A stretch of 64,000 nucleotides of DNA from Delphinapterus leucas (GCF_002288925.2 NW_022098001.1:17499407-17563406), one strand, 5' to 3'; positions 12,068 to 23,708 are shown, counted from the first letter of the stretch. Notes: generated by a model not told the origin, from the letters alone. Program-made: numbers and translations.

Positions 12068-12968
12068 TTAAAGAAGTTCCTTTAGCACTTGTTGTAGAGC
12101 TGGTTTGGTTGTGCTGAATTCCCTTAGCTTTTGCTTATTTGTAAAGCTTTTGATTCTTGCATTGAATCTGAATGAGATCCATGCCGGGTAGAGTAGTCTT
12201 GGTTGTAGGTACTTCCCTTTCATCACTTTAAGTATATAATGCCACTTCCTTCTGGCTTATAGAGTTTCTGGTCAGAAATCAGGTGTTAACCTTATGGAGT
12301 TCCCTTGGATGTTATTTGCCATTTTCCCTTGCTGCTTTCAGTGATTTTTCTTTGTATGTAATTTTTGATCGTTATTACTATATGTCTTGGCATGTTGCTC
12401 CTTGGGTTTATTCTGTATGGGACTCTCTGTGCTTCCTGGACTTGGATTGATGTGTCCTTTCCCATTTAAGGGAAATTTTCGACTATAATCTCTACAAATA
12501 TTTTCTCTGGTCCTTTCTCTCTCTCTTCTCCTTCTGGGACCCCTATAATGAGAATGTTGTTGTGTTTAATGTTGTCCCAGAGGTCTCTTAGGCTGTCTTC
12601 ATTTCTTTTCATTCTTTTTTCTTTATTCTGTTCCACAGCAGTGAATTCCACCATTCTGTCTCCCAGGTGACTTATCTGTTCTTCTGCCTCAGTTATTCTG
12701 CTATTGATTCCTTCTAGTGTAGTGTTCATTTCAGTTATTGTATTGTTCATCTCTGTTTGTTTGCTCTTTAATTCTTCTAGGTCTTTGTTAAACATTTCTT
12801 GCATCTTCTCGATCTTTGCCTCCATTCTTTTTCTGAGGTCCTGGATCATCTTCACTATTATTATTCTCAATTTTTTTCTGGAAGGTTGCCTATCTCCACT
12901 TCATTTAGTTGTTTTTCTGGGGTTTTATCTTTTTCCTTCATCTGGTACCTAGCCCTCTGCCTTTTCAT
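12068..12968 (-). pseudogene. L1 ORF1 remnant, copy C
   Basis: The start is placed at the Met at 12968 (MKRQRARYQMKEKDKTPEKQ). The coiled-coil part is open at 12466-12870 with long acidic/basic heptads (MEAKIEKMQEMFNKDLEELK), followed by EGEEREKGPEKIF of the RNA-binding domain. The C-terminal third (12068-12465) is recognisable only by nucleotide similarity to copies A and B and has no open frame. N-terminal and central pieces are in different frames. Confidence 0.88.
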
Positions 12969-13409
12969 CTTGTCTGTCTTTCTGTGAATGTGGTTTTTAT
13001 CCCACAGGCTGCAGGATTCTAGTTCTTCTTGCTTCTGCTCAACTTCCTTCTCCCATGGACACACCAACTTACAGAGCAACTCTCTGTGAGAGCATCCTGA
13101 AAGTTGCAATTTGAGATGGATTGTCCTCGGTGTTCTAGTGTTGATCAGCGCTCCTGAGGAATTCTGTTAGAAATATGCTGTCTTGCTAGACAACTTCTGT
13201 CTCCTTCAGCTGGAGTAGCTGGGTATCTGTAGGTTTATCTGGATACTCACTGGAGATGATCTCAGGAGCTAAATACATCTCATAAATCTCTGCTAATGTT
13301 GGAGGCTCTCCTGCAGAGGTGGGGTTGGCTGTGGCTCATTGTAGGGACAAGGACACTGGCAGCAGAATTTCTGGGAAGTACTCCTTGACATGAGCTCTCC
13401 CAGACACTG

Positions 13410-13629
13410 TGATTTTTTTTTTTTGAGCTTTGTAAGTCATTTACTTTGAGACCATGATAAGCAACATAGATTATATGTTTTCCATATATAATTTGGAAGA
13501 ATGTTTTTATTTGACACATTTTTACTATAGGTTTAAAATATGTTGATAAATGAATCTACTTTCATATGTAAAACTTCAAGATAATATTCTTCAAAACTTC
13601 AAGAAACTTCAAGAAAAATATTCATTGCA
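13410..13629. other. Single-copy spacer with a small tandem repeat
   Basis: A T-tract at 13412-13424 is followed by unique AT-rich DNA. Just before the SINE, 'acttcaaga'-type units recur three times (about 13572-13615). Confidence 0.5.
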
Positions 13630-13748
13630 GGGAGTTCCTGGTGGTCCAGTGATTAGGACTTGGCACTTTCACTGCCATGCCCCTCATTTAGTCCCTGGTT
13701 GGGGAACTAAGATCCTGCAAACTGTGTGACAAAAAAAGAAAAAAAAAA
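13630..13748 (+). mobile_element. tRNA-Glu-derived SINE, short CHR-related type, plus strand
   Basis: The head 'ggagttcctggtggtccagtg' and the body 'ttaggacttggcactttcactg' and 'ggggaactaagatcctgcaa' are typical of an older cetartiodactyl tRNA-Glu SINE. An A-tail ends it. The target-site duplication is 'ttcattgca' (13621-13629) and 'ttcattgta' (13751-13759). Confidence 0.85.
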
Positions 13749-13814
13749 AGTTCATTGTAAATCATACATAGTTGAGTTTAGGCATTAGAAGAACTGGTTC
13801 CTAGCTCAGAATTT

Positions 13815-13990
13815 TATATTTTCTTAATATTTCTGTGCCTTAATTTCTTCCTCTGAAAACTGAGCATAATCACCTCCTGTTTATTTTATAGACATGTTGA
13901 TACTTCGTTGAGGTAATACATAAGAAACCACTTTGTAAATTGGAATTCCTATGTAAATATAAAATGGCAGTTGCTTTCTTACTATTATTA
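13815..13990 (+). repeat. MIR remnant, plus strand
   Basis: The core is recognised from 'gtgccttaatttcttcctctgaaaactgagcataat', shown here in pieces: a decayed form of the MIR motif 'cctcagtttcctcatctgtaaaatg'. A downstream 'ttgaggtaatacataagaaa' and a final TTATTATTAT tract fit the MIR 3' part. It is strongly diverged. Confidence 0.6.
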
Positions 13991-14519
13991 TGGTTTAAAG
14001 GGATTATTAAATGCTTTATTGACTTTATAGTTTCTCTAAAAATTGATGTTTTGGGATTTTAACATTCAACATTTTGGGTTGCTTTTAAATTAGTGTAGAA
14101 TTTCCTGAAATACAATGTAAGTCACTGATGGACTTAAATAATAGTACTGGTAACTGAGCAATATAGTAACATTCTCCTTTTCAGTTTCATTTTTCTTTTG
14201 TTACTAAAATGATTAATATTAATACTTACATTGTTTCTATTTTGTTGTTTTAAATAAAGCAATAAAATATATTTGAATGCACATTCCTTTGGATATTTTT
14301 ATAATTTAATCCAAAATTTCCTGGTTGGAACCATATGCACTTTACAAAGGCTTTTGTCCAGTACCTACCTGGTTAAAATGGAAGACTCTTTCTTGTCCTC
14401 TTCCAAATTCTTAATTGTAATAATTTTAAATCAGTGGGAGGATAATCTGAATGTCACATTCCACAATATATGCAAGTATGGAAACACATTCAATTTATGT
14501 ATCAAAAAGAAAAAAGAGT

Positions 14520-14742
14520 AACTTGCTGTTATTGATTCCTGGTTTAATTCTATTGTGGTCAGAGAACACACTTTGTATTACCTGTGTCATTGGTTTTATG
14601 GCCCAGAATATGATTTATCTTAGTAAATATTCTATTTTCAATTAAAAGAAATGTGTATTCTGTTATTGTTGGGGGGTGTGTTCCACAGATGTCAATTAGA
14701 TGAAGTTGACTGACAGTGTTGTTTACATTTTTATATCTCTGT
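14520..14742 (-). mobile_element. Old L1 fragment, endonuclease region, minus strand
   Basis: 'ctattgtggtcagagaacac' and 'gtgtattctgttattgttgg' are the complement of the L1 ORF2 endonuclease segment that includes the D-H-I region. The same block appears at 3880-4020 and 20030-20170, but this copy is far more diverged, so it belongs to an older subfamily. Only about 220 bp remain. Confidence 0.75.
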
Positions 14743-14776
14743 CTTAGTTTGCTAGGGCTTCAGTAGCACAGTACCA
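14743..14776 (-). mobile_element. Possible MaLR LTR end fragment
   Basis: 'cttagtttgctagggcttcagtagcacagtacc' (given at its place in the window) resembles the complement of the 3' end of MLT1/MST LTRs. It is only about 34 bp long and is cut off by the adjacent SINE and L1M, so the call is tentative. Confidence 0.35.
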
Positions 14777-14786
14777 GAAACTTTTC

Positions 14787-14988
14787 TTTTTTTTTTTGCG
14801 GTACACAGGCCTCTCACTGCTGCGGCCTCTCCCGCTGCGGAGCACAGGCTCCGGGTGTGCAGGCTCAGTGGTCATGGCTCACGGTCCCAGCAGCTCCGTG
14901 GCATGTGGGATCTTCCTGGACCGGGGCACGAATCCGTGTCCCCTGCATCAGCAGGCAGACTCTCAACCACTGTGCCACCAGGGAAGCC
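14787..14988 (-). mobile_element. CHR-2-type SINE, minus strand
   Basis: The complement of a short-type CHR SINE: T-tail and 'gcggtacacaggcctctcac' at the left, 'ccaccagggaagcccc' at the right. The target-site duplication is 'ccagaaactttt' (14774-14785) and 'ccagaaacatttt' (14989-15001). The polymerase III B-box region is changed ('gcacgaatccgtg'). Confidence 0.93.
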
Positions 14989-15014
14989 CCAGAAACATTT
15001 TATGATTTTTTTAT

Positions 15015-16520
15015 TATGTTAAGGATACTTAACTTGAGATTTACCCTCAACAAGTTTTTAAGTGCACAATACAGTATTGTAGACTATAGGCACAATGTTG
15101 CGCAGCAGATCTCTAGAATTATTTATCTTGCATAACTGAAACTTTATACCCATTGTAGCAACTCCCTATTTCCTCCTCCCCCTAGGTCCCTGGCAGCCCC
15201 CATTCTACTTTCCGTTTTTTGAGTCTAACTATTTTAGGTCCAGCATGTAAGTGGAATCATGAAGTACTTGTCCTTCTGTGATTGGCTTATTTCACATAAC
15301 ATAACATGAATTCCCCCAGATTCATCTATGTTGTTGCATATGGCAGGATTTCCTTCATTTTTAAGGATGAACTTTATTACTTGTATGTATATGCCAAGTT
15401 GTTATCCGTTCAACTGTCAATAGACATTTAGGCTCTTTCCATATCTTGACTATTGGGAATAATGCTGCAATGAACATGGATTGCATGTATCTCTTCCAAA
15501 TCATGATCTCAATTCTTTTGGCTATATACCCAGAAATGGGATTGCTGGATCTTATGGTACTTCTATTTTTAATTTTTTGAGGAACTGCCATACTGTTTTC
15601 CATAGCAACTATGGCATTTTATATTACCATCACAATGTGCAAAGGTTCAAATTTCTCCACATCATTGCCAACATTTTTTATCTTTTGTGTTTTTAATCAC
15701 AGCCATCCAAAAGTGTGTGAGGTGATATCTCATTGTGGTTTTGATTTGCATTTCCGTAATGATTAGAGACGTTGATCATCTTTTAGATATCTGTTGACCA
15801 TTTGTATTTCTGTTTTGGAAATATATCTATTCATGTCCTTTTCCCATTTTTAAATTTGGTTATTTGCTTTTTTGCTATTGAATTGTATGTGTTTCTTATA
15901 TATTTTGGATATTAATCCCCCATCAAATACACGGTTTGTAAATATTTTCTCCCACTCTGTAGGTGGCCTTTAACTCTGCTGATTATTTCTTTTGCTGTGC
16001 AGAAGCTTTTTAGTTTGATGTAGTCCTACCTGTTTATTTTTGCTTTTGTTGCTTTTGCTTTTGGTGTCATATCCAATAAATCATTGTCAAAACCAATGTT
16101 AAGGAGTTACCTTCTACAATTTCTTCTAGGGATTTTGCTGTTCCAGGTCTTATATTTAAGTCTTTAATTAATTTTGAGTTGATTTTTATACATGGCATAA
16201 CATAAGGGTTTTTATTTCATTCCTGTGCATGTGGATATTTAGTTTTTACAACCTTTTAATGAAGAGACTATCCTTTCCCCGTTGTGTATTCTTGGCACCC
16301 TTGTTTAAGATTAGCTGACCATTATGCATGGCTTTATTTCTGTGCTTTCTATTCTGTTCCATTCATTTATGTGTCTGTTTTTATGCCAGTACCATACTGT
16401 TTTGAAAACTATAGCTTTGTAATAGAGTTTCAAATCTGGAAGTGTGGTACCTCCAACTTTCTTCTTCTTTCTAAAGCCTGCGTTAGCTATTTGGAGTATT
16501 TTGTGATTTCAAATAACTTT
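15015..16520 (-). mobile_element. Old L1M (L1MB-like) element, 3' half, minus strand
   Basis: The 3' UTR ('gtgcacaatacagtattgtaga', 'gcagatctctagaa') and the ORF2 C-terminal region of an older L1 are read on the minus strand. ORF2 is full of stops; short frames at 15361-15603 keep RSTIRSSNPISGYIAKR and MQSMFIAALFP. The element is interrupted at about 16520 by young L1 copy B. It resumes at 23709 with the matching next segment ('tctataaaaaatgtcattgg'), so both parts are one insertion. Confidence 0.88.
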
Positions 16521-16907
16521 AGCTTTTTATCTTTTATTTTTTTAACATATTTTTTGGAGTATAATTGCTTTACAATGGTGTGTTAGTTTCTGCTTTATAA
16601 CAAAGTGAATCAGTTATACATATACATATGTTCCAATGTCTCTTCCCTCTTGCATCTCCCTCCCTCCCACCCACCCTATCTACCCCTCTAGGTAGTCACA
16701 AAGCACCGAGCAGATCTCCCTGCGAGCTATGCAGCTGCTTCCCACTAGCTATCTATTTTACGTTTGGTAGTGTATATATGTCCATGCCACTCTCTCACTT
16801 TGTCACAGCTTACCCATCCCTCTCCCCATATACTCAAGTCCATTCTCTAGTAGGTCTGTGTCTTTATTCCTGTCTTACCCCTAGGTTCTTCATGACATTT
16901 TTTTCCC

Positions 16908-19900
16908 TTAAATTCCATATATATGTGTTAGCATATGGTATTTGTCTTTCTCTTTCTGACTTACTTCACTCTGTATGACAGACTCTAGGTCCATCCACCT
17001 CATTACAAATAGCTCAATTTTGTTTCTTTTTATGGCTGAGTAATATTCCATTGTATATATGTGCCACATCTTCTTTATTCATTCATTTGATGATGGACAC
17101 TTAGGTTGTTACCATCTCCTGGCTATTGTAAATAGAGCTGCATTGAAGATTTTGGTACATGACTCTTTCTGAATTATGGTATTCTCAGTATATATGCCCA
17201 GTAGTGGGATTGATGTGTCATATGGTAGTTCTATTTGTAGTTTTTAAGGAACCTCCATACTGTTCTCCATAGTGGCTGTACCAATTCACATTCCCACCAG
17301 CAGTGCAAGAATGTTTCCTTTTCTCCATACTCTCTCCAGTATTTATTGTTTCTAGATTTTTTGATGATGGCCATTCTGACTGGTGTGAGGTGATACCTCA
17401 TTGTAGTTTTGATTTGCATTTCTCTAATGATTAATGATGTTGAGCATTCTTTCATGTGTTTGTTGGCAATCTTTATATCTTCTTTGGAGAAATGTCTATT
17501 TAGGTCTTCTGCCCACTTTTGGATTGGGTTGTTTGTTCTTTTGTTATTGAGCTGCATGAGCTGCTTGTAAATTTTGGAGATTAATCCTTTGTCAGTTGCT
17601 TCATTTGCAAATATTTTCTCCCATTCTGAGGGTTCTCTTTTGGTCTTGTTTATGGTTTCCTTTGCTGTGCAAAAGCTTTGAAGTTTCATTAGGTCCCACT
17701 TGTTTATTTTTGTTTTTATTTCCATTTCTCTAGGAGGTTAGTCAAAAAGGATCTTGCTGTGATTTATGTCATAGAGTGTTCTGTCTATGTTTTCCTCTAA
17801 GAGTTTGATAGTTTCTGGCCTTACATTTAGGTCTTTAATCCATTTTCAGCTTATTTTTTGGTATGGTGTTAGGGAGTGATCTAATCTCATACTGTTACAT
17901 GTACCTGTCCAGTTTTCCTAGCACCAATTATTGAAGAGGCTGTTCTTTCTCCACTGTACATTCCTGCCTCCTTTATCAAAGATAAGGTGACCATAGGTGC
18001 GTGGGTTTATCTCTGGTCTTTCTATCCTGTTCCATTGATCTATCTTTCTGTTTTTGTGCCAGTACCATACTGTCTTGATTACTGTAGCTTTGTAGTATAG
18101 TCTGAAGTCAGGGAGCCTGATTCCTCCAGCTCAGTTTTTCATTCTCAAGATTGTTTTGCCTATTTGGGGTCTCTTGTGTTTCCATACAAATTGTGATTTT
18201 TTTTGTTCTAGTTCTGTGAAAAATGCCAGTGGTAGTTTGATAGGGATTGCATCGAATCTGTAGATTGCTTTGGGTAGTAGAGTCATTTTCACAATGTTGA
18301 TTTTTCCAATCCAAAAACATGGTATATCTCTGCCCCTATTTGTATCATCTTTTATTTCTTTCATCAGTGTCTTATAATTTTCTGCATACAGGTCTTTTGT
18401 CTCCTTATGTAGGTTTATTCCTAGATATTTTACTCTTAATGTTGCAATGGTAAACAGGAGTGATTTGTTGATTTCATTTTCAGAATTTTCATAATTAGTG
18501 TATAGGAATTCCAGAGATTTCTGTGCATTCATTTTGTATCCTCCTACTTTACAAAATTTATTGTTTAGCTCTAGTAGTTTTCTGGTAGCATCTTTAGGAT
18601 TCTCTATGTATAGTAGCACATCATCTGCAAACAGTGACAGATTTACTTCTTCTTTGCCGATTTGGATTCCTTTTGTTTCCTTTTCTTCTCTGATTGCTGT
18701 GGCTAAAACTTCCAAAACTATGTTGAATAAGAGTTGTGAGAGTGGGCCTCCTTGTCTTGTTCCTGATCTTAGTGGAAATGCTTTCAGTTTTTCACCATTG
18801 AGGCCGATGTTGGCTGTGGGTTTGTCATATATGGGCTTTATTATGTTGAGGAAAGTTCCCTCTCTGCCTACTTCCTGCAGGATTTTTATCATAAATGGGT
18901 GTTGAATTTTGTCGAAAGATTTCTCTGCATCTATTGAGATGATCATTTGGTTTTTCTCCTTCAATTTGTTAATATGGTGTATCACGTTGATTGATTTGCG
19001 TATATTGAAGAATTCTTGCATTCCTGGAATAAACCCTACTTGATCATGGTGTATGATCTTTTTAATGTGCTGTTGGATTCTGTTTGCTAGTATTTTGTTG
19101 AGGACTTTTGCATCTATGTTCATCAGTGATATTGGCCTGTAGTTTTCTTTCTTTGTGACATCCTTGTCTAGTTTTGGTTTCACGGTGATGGTGGCCTTGT
19201 AGAAAGACTTTGGGAGTGTTCCTCCCTCTGCTATGTTTTGGAATAGTTTTAGAAGGATAGGTGTTAGCTCTTCCCTAAATGTATGATAGAATTCGCCTGT
19301 GAAGCCATCTGGTCTCGGCTTTTGTTTGTTTGAAGATTTTTAATCACAGTTTTAATTTCAGTGCTTGTGATTGGTCTGTTCATATTTTCTATTTCTTCCT
19401 GATTCAGTCTTGGCAGATTGTGCATTTCTAAGATTTTTTCCATCTCTTCCAGGTTGTCCATTTTATTGGCATAGCATTGCTTGTAGTAATCTCTCATGAT
19501 CTTTTGTATTTCTGCAGTGTCAGTTGTTACTTCTCCATTTTCATTTCTAATTCTATTGATTTGAGTCTTCTCCCTTTTCTTCTTGATGAGTCTGTCTAAT
19601 GGTTTATCAATTTTGTTTATCTTCTCAAAGAACCAGCTTTTAGTTTTATTGATCTTTGCTATTGTTTCCTTCATTTGTTTTTCATGTATTTCTGGTCTGA
19701 TCTTTATGATTTCTTTCCTTCTGCTAATTTTGGGGCTTTTCTGTTCTTCTTTCTCTAACTGCTTTAGGTACAAGGTTCGGTTGTTTATTTGAGATGTTTC
19801 CTGTCTCTTAAGGTAGGGTTGTATTGCTATAAACTTCCCTCTTAGAACTGGTTTTGCTGCATCCCATAGGTTTTGGGTCGTCGTGTCTCCACTGTCATTT

Positions 19901-20720
19901 TTTCTAGGTATTTTTTGATTTCCTCTTTGATTTCTTCAGTGATCACTATTATTAAGTAGTGTATTGTTTAGCCTCCATGTGCTTGTACTTTTTACAGCTC
20001 TTTTCCTGTAATTGATATCTAGTCTCGTAGCATTGTGGTCGGAAAAGATACTTGATACAATTTCAATTTTCTTAAATTTACCAAGGCTTGATTTGTGACC
20101 CAAGATATGATCTATCCTGGAAAATATTCCATGAGCATTTGAGAAAAATGTGTATTCTGTTGTTTTTGGATGGAATGTCCTATAAATATCAATTAAGTCC
20201 ATCTTGTTTAATGTATCATTTAAAGCTTTTGTTTCCTTATTTATTTTCATTTTGGATGATCTGTCTATTGGTGAAAGTGGGGTGTTAAAGTTCCCTATTA
20301 TAAACGTGTTACTGTCAATTTCCCCTTTTATGGCTGTTAGTATTTGCCTTATGTATAGAGGTGCTCCTATATTGGGTGCATAAATATTTACAATTGTTAT
20401 ATCTTCTTCTTGGATCGATCCCTTGATCATTATGTAGTGTCCTTCTTTGTCTCTTGTAATAGTCTTTATTTTAAAGTCTATTTTTTCTGATATGAGAATT
20501 GCTACTCCAGCTTTCTTTTGGTTTCCATTGCATGGAATATCTTTTTCCATCCCCTTACTTTCAGTCTGTATGTGTCTCTAGGTCTGAAGTGGGTCTCTTG
20601 TAGACAGCATATATATGGGTCTTGCTTTTATATCCATTCAGCCAGTTTGTGTCTTTTGGTGGGAGCATTTAATCCATTTACATTTAAGGTAATTATCAAT
20701 ATGTATGTTCCTATTCCCAT
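16908..20720 (-). pseudogene. L1 ORF2 remnant, copy B
   Basis: The start is at the ATG at 20720 and the expected stop at 16908-16910. The endonuclease is open at 19936-20550 (204 aa) and carries NIYAPNIGAP and FSRIDHILGHK. The linker is at 19264-19773. Most of the RT domain is in one frame at 18131-19183 (350 aa), with [25 protein letters not shown] and an intact FADDV catalytic pair. The thumb and C-terminal region at 17231-17725 retains the Cys/His cluster, but its second cysteine is now tyrosine ([19 protein letters not shown] has Y-x3-Y in place of C-x3-C). Frame changes between the blocks make it non-functional. This is the best-preserved ORF2 in the window. Confidence 0.93.
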
Positions 20721-20778
20721 TTTCTTAATTGTTTTGGGTTTGTTATTTTAGGTCCTTTCCTTCTCTTGTGTTTCTTGC

Positions 20779-21664
20779 CTAGTGAAGTTCCTTTAGCAGT
20801 TGTTGTAAAGCTGGTTTGGTGGTGCTGAACTCTCTCAGCTTTTGCTTGTCTGTAAAGGTTTTAATTTCTCCATCAAATCTGAATGAGATCCTTGCTGGGT
20901 CAAGTAATCTTGGTTGTAGGCTTTTCTCCTTCATCACTTTAAATATGTCCTGCCAGTCCCTTCTGGCTTGCAGAGTTTCTGCTGAAAGATCAGCTGTTAA
21001 CATTATTGGGATTCCCTTGTGTGTTATTTGTTGTTTTTCCCTTGTTGCTTTTAATATGTTTTCTTTGTAATTAATTTTTGACAGTTTGATTAATATGTGT
21101 CTTGGTGTGTTTCTCCTTGTATTTATCCTGTATGGGATGCTCTCTGCTTCCTGGACTTGATTAACTCTTTCCTTTCCTGTATTAGGGAAGTTTTCAACTA
21201 TAATCTCTTCAAATATTTTCTCAGTCCCTTTCTTTTTCTCTTCTTCTTCTGGAACCCCTATAATTCGAATGCTGGTGCGTTTAATGTTGTCCCAGAGGTC
21301 TTTGAGACTTTCCTGAGTTCTTTTCATTCTTTTTTCTGCTCTGTAGTAGTATTTCCAGTATTTTATCTTCCAGGTCACTTATCCATTCTTCCGTCTCAGT
21401 TATTTTGCTATTCATCCCATCTAGAGTCTTTTTAATTTCATATATTGTGTTATTCATCATTGCTTGTTTCATCTTTAGTTCTTCTATGTCCTTGTTAAAT
21501 GTTTCTTGCATTTTATCTATTCTGTTTCCAAGATTTTGGATCATCTTTACTATCATTATTCTGAATTCTTTTTCAGGTAGACAGCATATTTCCTCTTCAT
21601 TTTTTAGGTCTGGTGGGTTTTTACCTTGCTCCTTCATCTGCTGTGTGTTTTTCTGTCTTCTCAT
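20779..21664 (-). pseudogene. L1 ORF1 remnant, copy B
   Basis: The Met at 21664 matches the copy A start (MRRQKNTQQMKEQG). The N-terminal half with coiled coil runs to 21281. The C-terminal half is open at 20779-21378 in another frame, with KDLWDNIKRTSIRIIGVPEE, RRDWQDIFKVMKEKSLQPR and the end LQQLLKELH. So one frameshift near 21340, at the end of the coiled coil, separates two otherwise intact halves. The first frame also stays open 64 codons upstream of the Met (to 21856), because a TAA present in copy A reads GGA here. I regard that extension as accidental. Confidence 0.93.
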
Positions 21665-22185
21665 TTTGCTAATCTTACTGTGTTTGGGGTCTCCTTTTTG
21701 CAGGCTCCAGGTTCGTAGTTCCAGTTGTTTCTGGTGTCTGTCTCCAGTGGCTAAAGTTGGTTCAGTGGGTTGTGTAGGTTTCCTGGTGTAGGGGACTAGT
21801 GCGTGTGCTCTGGTGGATGAGGCTGGATCTTGTCTTTCTGGTGGGCAGGTCCACACCTGGTGATGTGATTTGGGGTGTCTGTGGACATATTATGATTTTA
21901 GGCAGCCTCTCTGCTAATTCTTGGGGTTGTGTTCCTGTCTTGCTGGTTGTTTGGCATAGGTTGTCCAGCACTGTATCTTGCTGGTCATTGATTGAAGCTG
22001 GGTGCTGATGTTGAGATGGAGATATCTGGGAGATTTTCGCCATTTGATATTATGTGGTGCTGTGAGATCTCTCATGGAACAGTGTCCTGAAGTTGGCTCT
22101 CTCACCTCAGAGGCACAACACTGCCTCCTGGCTGCAGCACAAGAGCCTTTCATCCACACAGCTCAGAATAAAAGGGAGAAAAATT

Positions 22186-22253
22186 AGAAAGAAAGAAAGA
22201 AAGGAAAAAAGAAAGAAAGAAGGAAGGAAAGAAGGAAGGAAGAAAGGAAAAAG
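22186..22253 (+). repeat. GAAA/GGAA purine microsatellite inside the L1 copy B 5' UTR
   Basis: A run of mixed 'gaaa', 'gaag' and 'ggaa' units, purine-only on the plus strand, at the place where copy A has only 'agacagaaagagcataaaat'. It therefore grew after the two copies separated. Confidence 0.9.
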
Positions 22254-23669
22254 GATTTAAAATAAAATAAAGTAGGATAAAATAAAATAAAGTTACTAAA
22301 ATATAAATAATTATTAAGAAAAAATTTTTTTAAAGAAACAAACAAACAAAACAAAACAACCAGATGGATAGAACCCTAGGACAAATGGTGAAAACGAAGC
22401 TATACAGAGAAAATCTCACACAGAATCATACACATACACACTCACAAAAAGAGGAAAAGGGGAAAAAATAATGAATCTTGCTCTCAAAGTCGACCTCCTC
22501 AATTTGGGATGATTTGTTGTCTATTCATGTATTCCATGGATGCAGCATACATAAAGTTGATTGTGGAGCTTTAATCTGCTGCTTCTGAGGCTGCTGGGAG
22601 AGATTTCCCTTTCTCTTCTTTGTTCACACCGCTCCCGGGTTTCAGCTTTGGATTTGGCCCAGCCTCTGCATGTAGGTCGCTGGAGGGCGTCTGTTCTTCA
22701 CTCAGACAGGACGGGGTTAAAGGAGCAGCTGCTTCGGGCACTCTGACTCACTGAGGCCGGGCGTGGGAGGGGTGCAGATGCGTGGCGAGCCTGCGGAGGC
22801 AGAGGCCAGTGGAAACTTGCATCAGCCTGAAGCGTGCCATGCGTTCTCCTGGGGAAGTTGTCCCTGTATCCCAGGACCCTGGCAGTGGCGGTCTGCACAG
22901 GCTCCCCGGAAGGGCCATCTGGATAGTGACCTGTGCTTGCACAGAAGTTTCTTGGTGGCGGCAGCAGCAGCCTTAGCATCTCATGCCTGTCTCTGGGGTC
23001 CATGCTGTTAGCCACGGCTCACACCAGTCTCTGGAGCTCCTTTAAGCAGTGCTCTTAATGCCCTCTCCTCGCGCACCAGGAAACAAAGAGGGGAGAAAAT
23101 GTCTCTTGCCTCTTCGGGAGGTCCAGACTTTTCCCCAGACTCCCTCCCGGCTAGCCATGGTGCACTAACCCCTTCAGGCTGTGTTCACGCTGCCATCCCC
23201 CGTCCTCTCCCTGTGCTCCGACCGAAGCCAGAACCTCAGCTCCCAGTCCCCACCCGCCCCGGCATGTGAGCAGACAAGCCTCTCAGGCTGGTGAGTGCTG
23301 GTTGGCACCGATCCTCTGTGCGGGAATCTCTCTGCTTTGCCCTCCACACCCATGTTGCTGTGCTCTCCTCCGTGGCTCTGAACCTTTCCCCCTCCGCAGT
23401 CTCTGCCCGTGAAGAGGCTTCCTAGTGTGTGGAAACTTTTCCTTCTTCATAGCTCCCTCCCACTGGTGTAGGTCCCGTCCCTATTCTTTTGTCTCTGTTT
23501 ATTCATTTTTCTTTTGCCCCATCCAGTTACAGGGGGAGTTTATTGCCTTTTGCGAGGTCTGAGGTCTTCTGCCAGTGTTCAGTAGGTGTTCTGTAGGAGT
23601 TGTTCCACGTGTAGATGTATTTCTGGTGTATCTGTGGGGAGGAAGGTGATCTCCGCATCTTACTCTTCT

Positions 23670-23677
23670 GCCATCTT
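23670..23677 (-). promoter_or_regulatory. YY1-like site at the L1 copy B 5' end
   Basis: AAGATGGC on the minus strand, within about 15 bp of the element's 5' end, at the same place as in copy A. Confidence 0.5.
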
Positions 23678-23708
23678 CCCCACACAGTTCTAGCTTTTTT
23701 TTTCTTTT

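Larger units (their letters stand above)
7989..13409 (-). mobile_element. LINE-1, copy C, older subfamily, minus strand
   Basis: The 3' end has an AT-rich tail (complement of 'atttaatttaatttatt') followed by a 3' UTR unlike that of copies A and B ('tatacagcaggttcttattag'). ORF2 (8248-12009), ORF1 (12068-12968) and a short 5' UTR remnant (12969-13409) follow. The 5' UTR is shorter and of a different type from that of A and B, so the copy is either 5'-truncated or from another L1 lineage. T-rich tracts at both edges ('ttttttcttgaagttttg' before, 'tttttttttgagctttg' after) might be a worn target-site duplication, but the match is weak. Confidence 0.9.
21665..23684 (-). promoter_or_regulatory. 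L1 5' UTR / internal promoter region, copy B
   Basis: About 2 kb, collinear with the 5' UTR of copy A, with a CpG-rich part at 22560-23480. It contains an expanded purine microsatellite (22186-22253). The distal end 'ggggaagatggcagaag' is the element's first transcribed part. Promoter function is known for the family and inferred here. Confidence 0.7.
16536..23691 (-). mobile_element. Near full-length young LINE-1, copy B, minus strand
   Basis: At about 7.15 kb this is the sister of copy A and is collinear with it. It has a 3' UTR (16536-16907), ORF2 (16908-20720), ORF1 (20779-21664) and a 5' UTR ending in 'catcttccccac' at about 23684. It sits inside an older L1M element. A target-site duplication is readable: 'agctttttatctttt' (16521-16535) against 'agctttttttttctttt' (23692-23708). 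The polyadenylation hexamer is mutated to AAAAAA. Both ORFs carry frameshifts. Confidence 0.94.
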
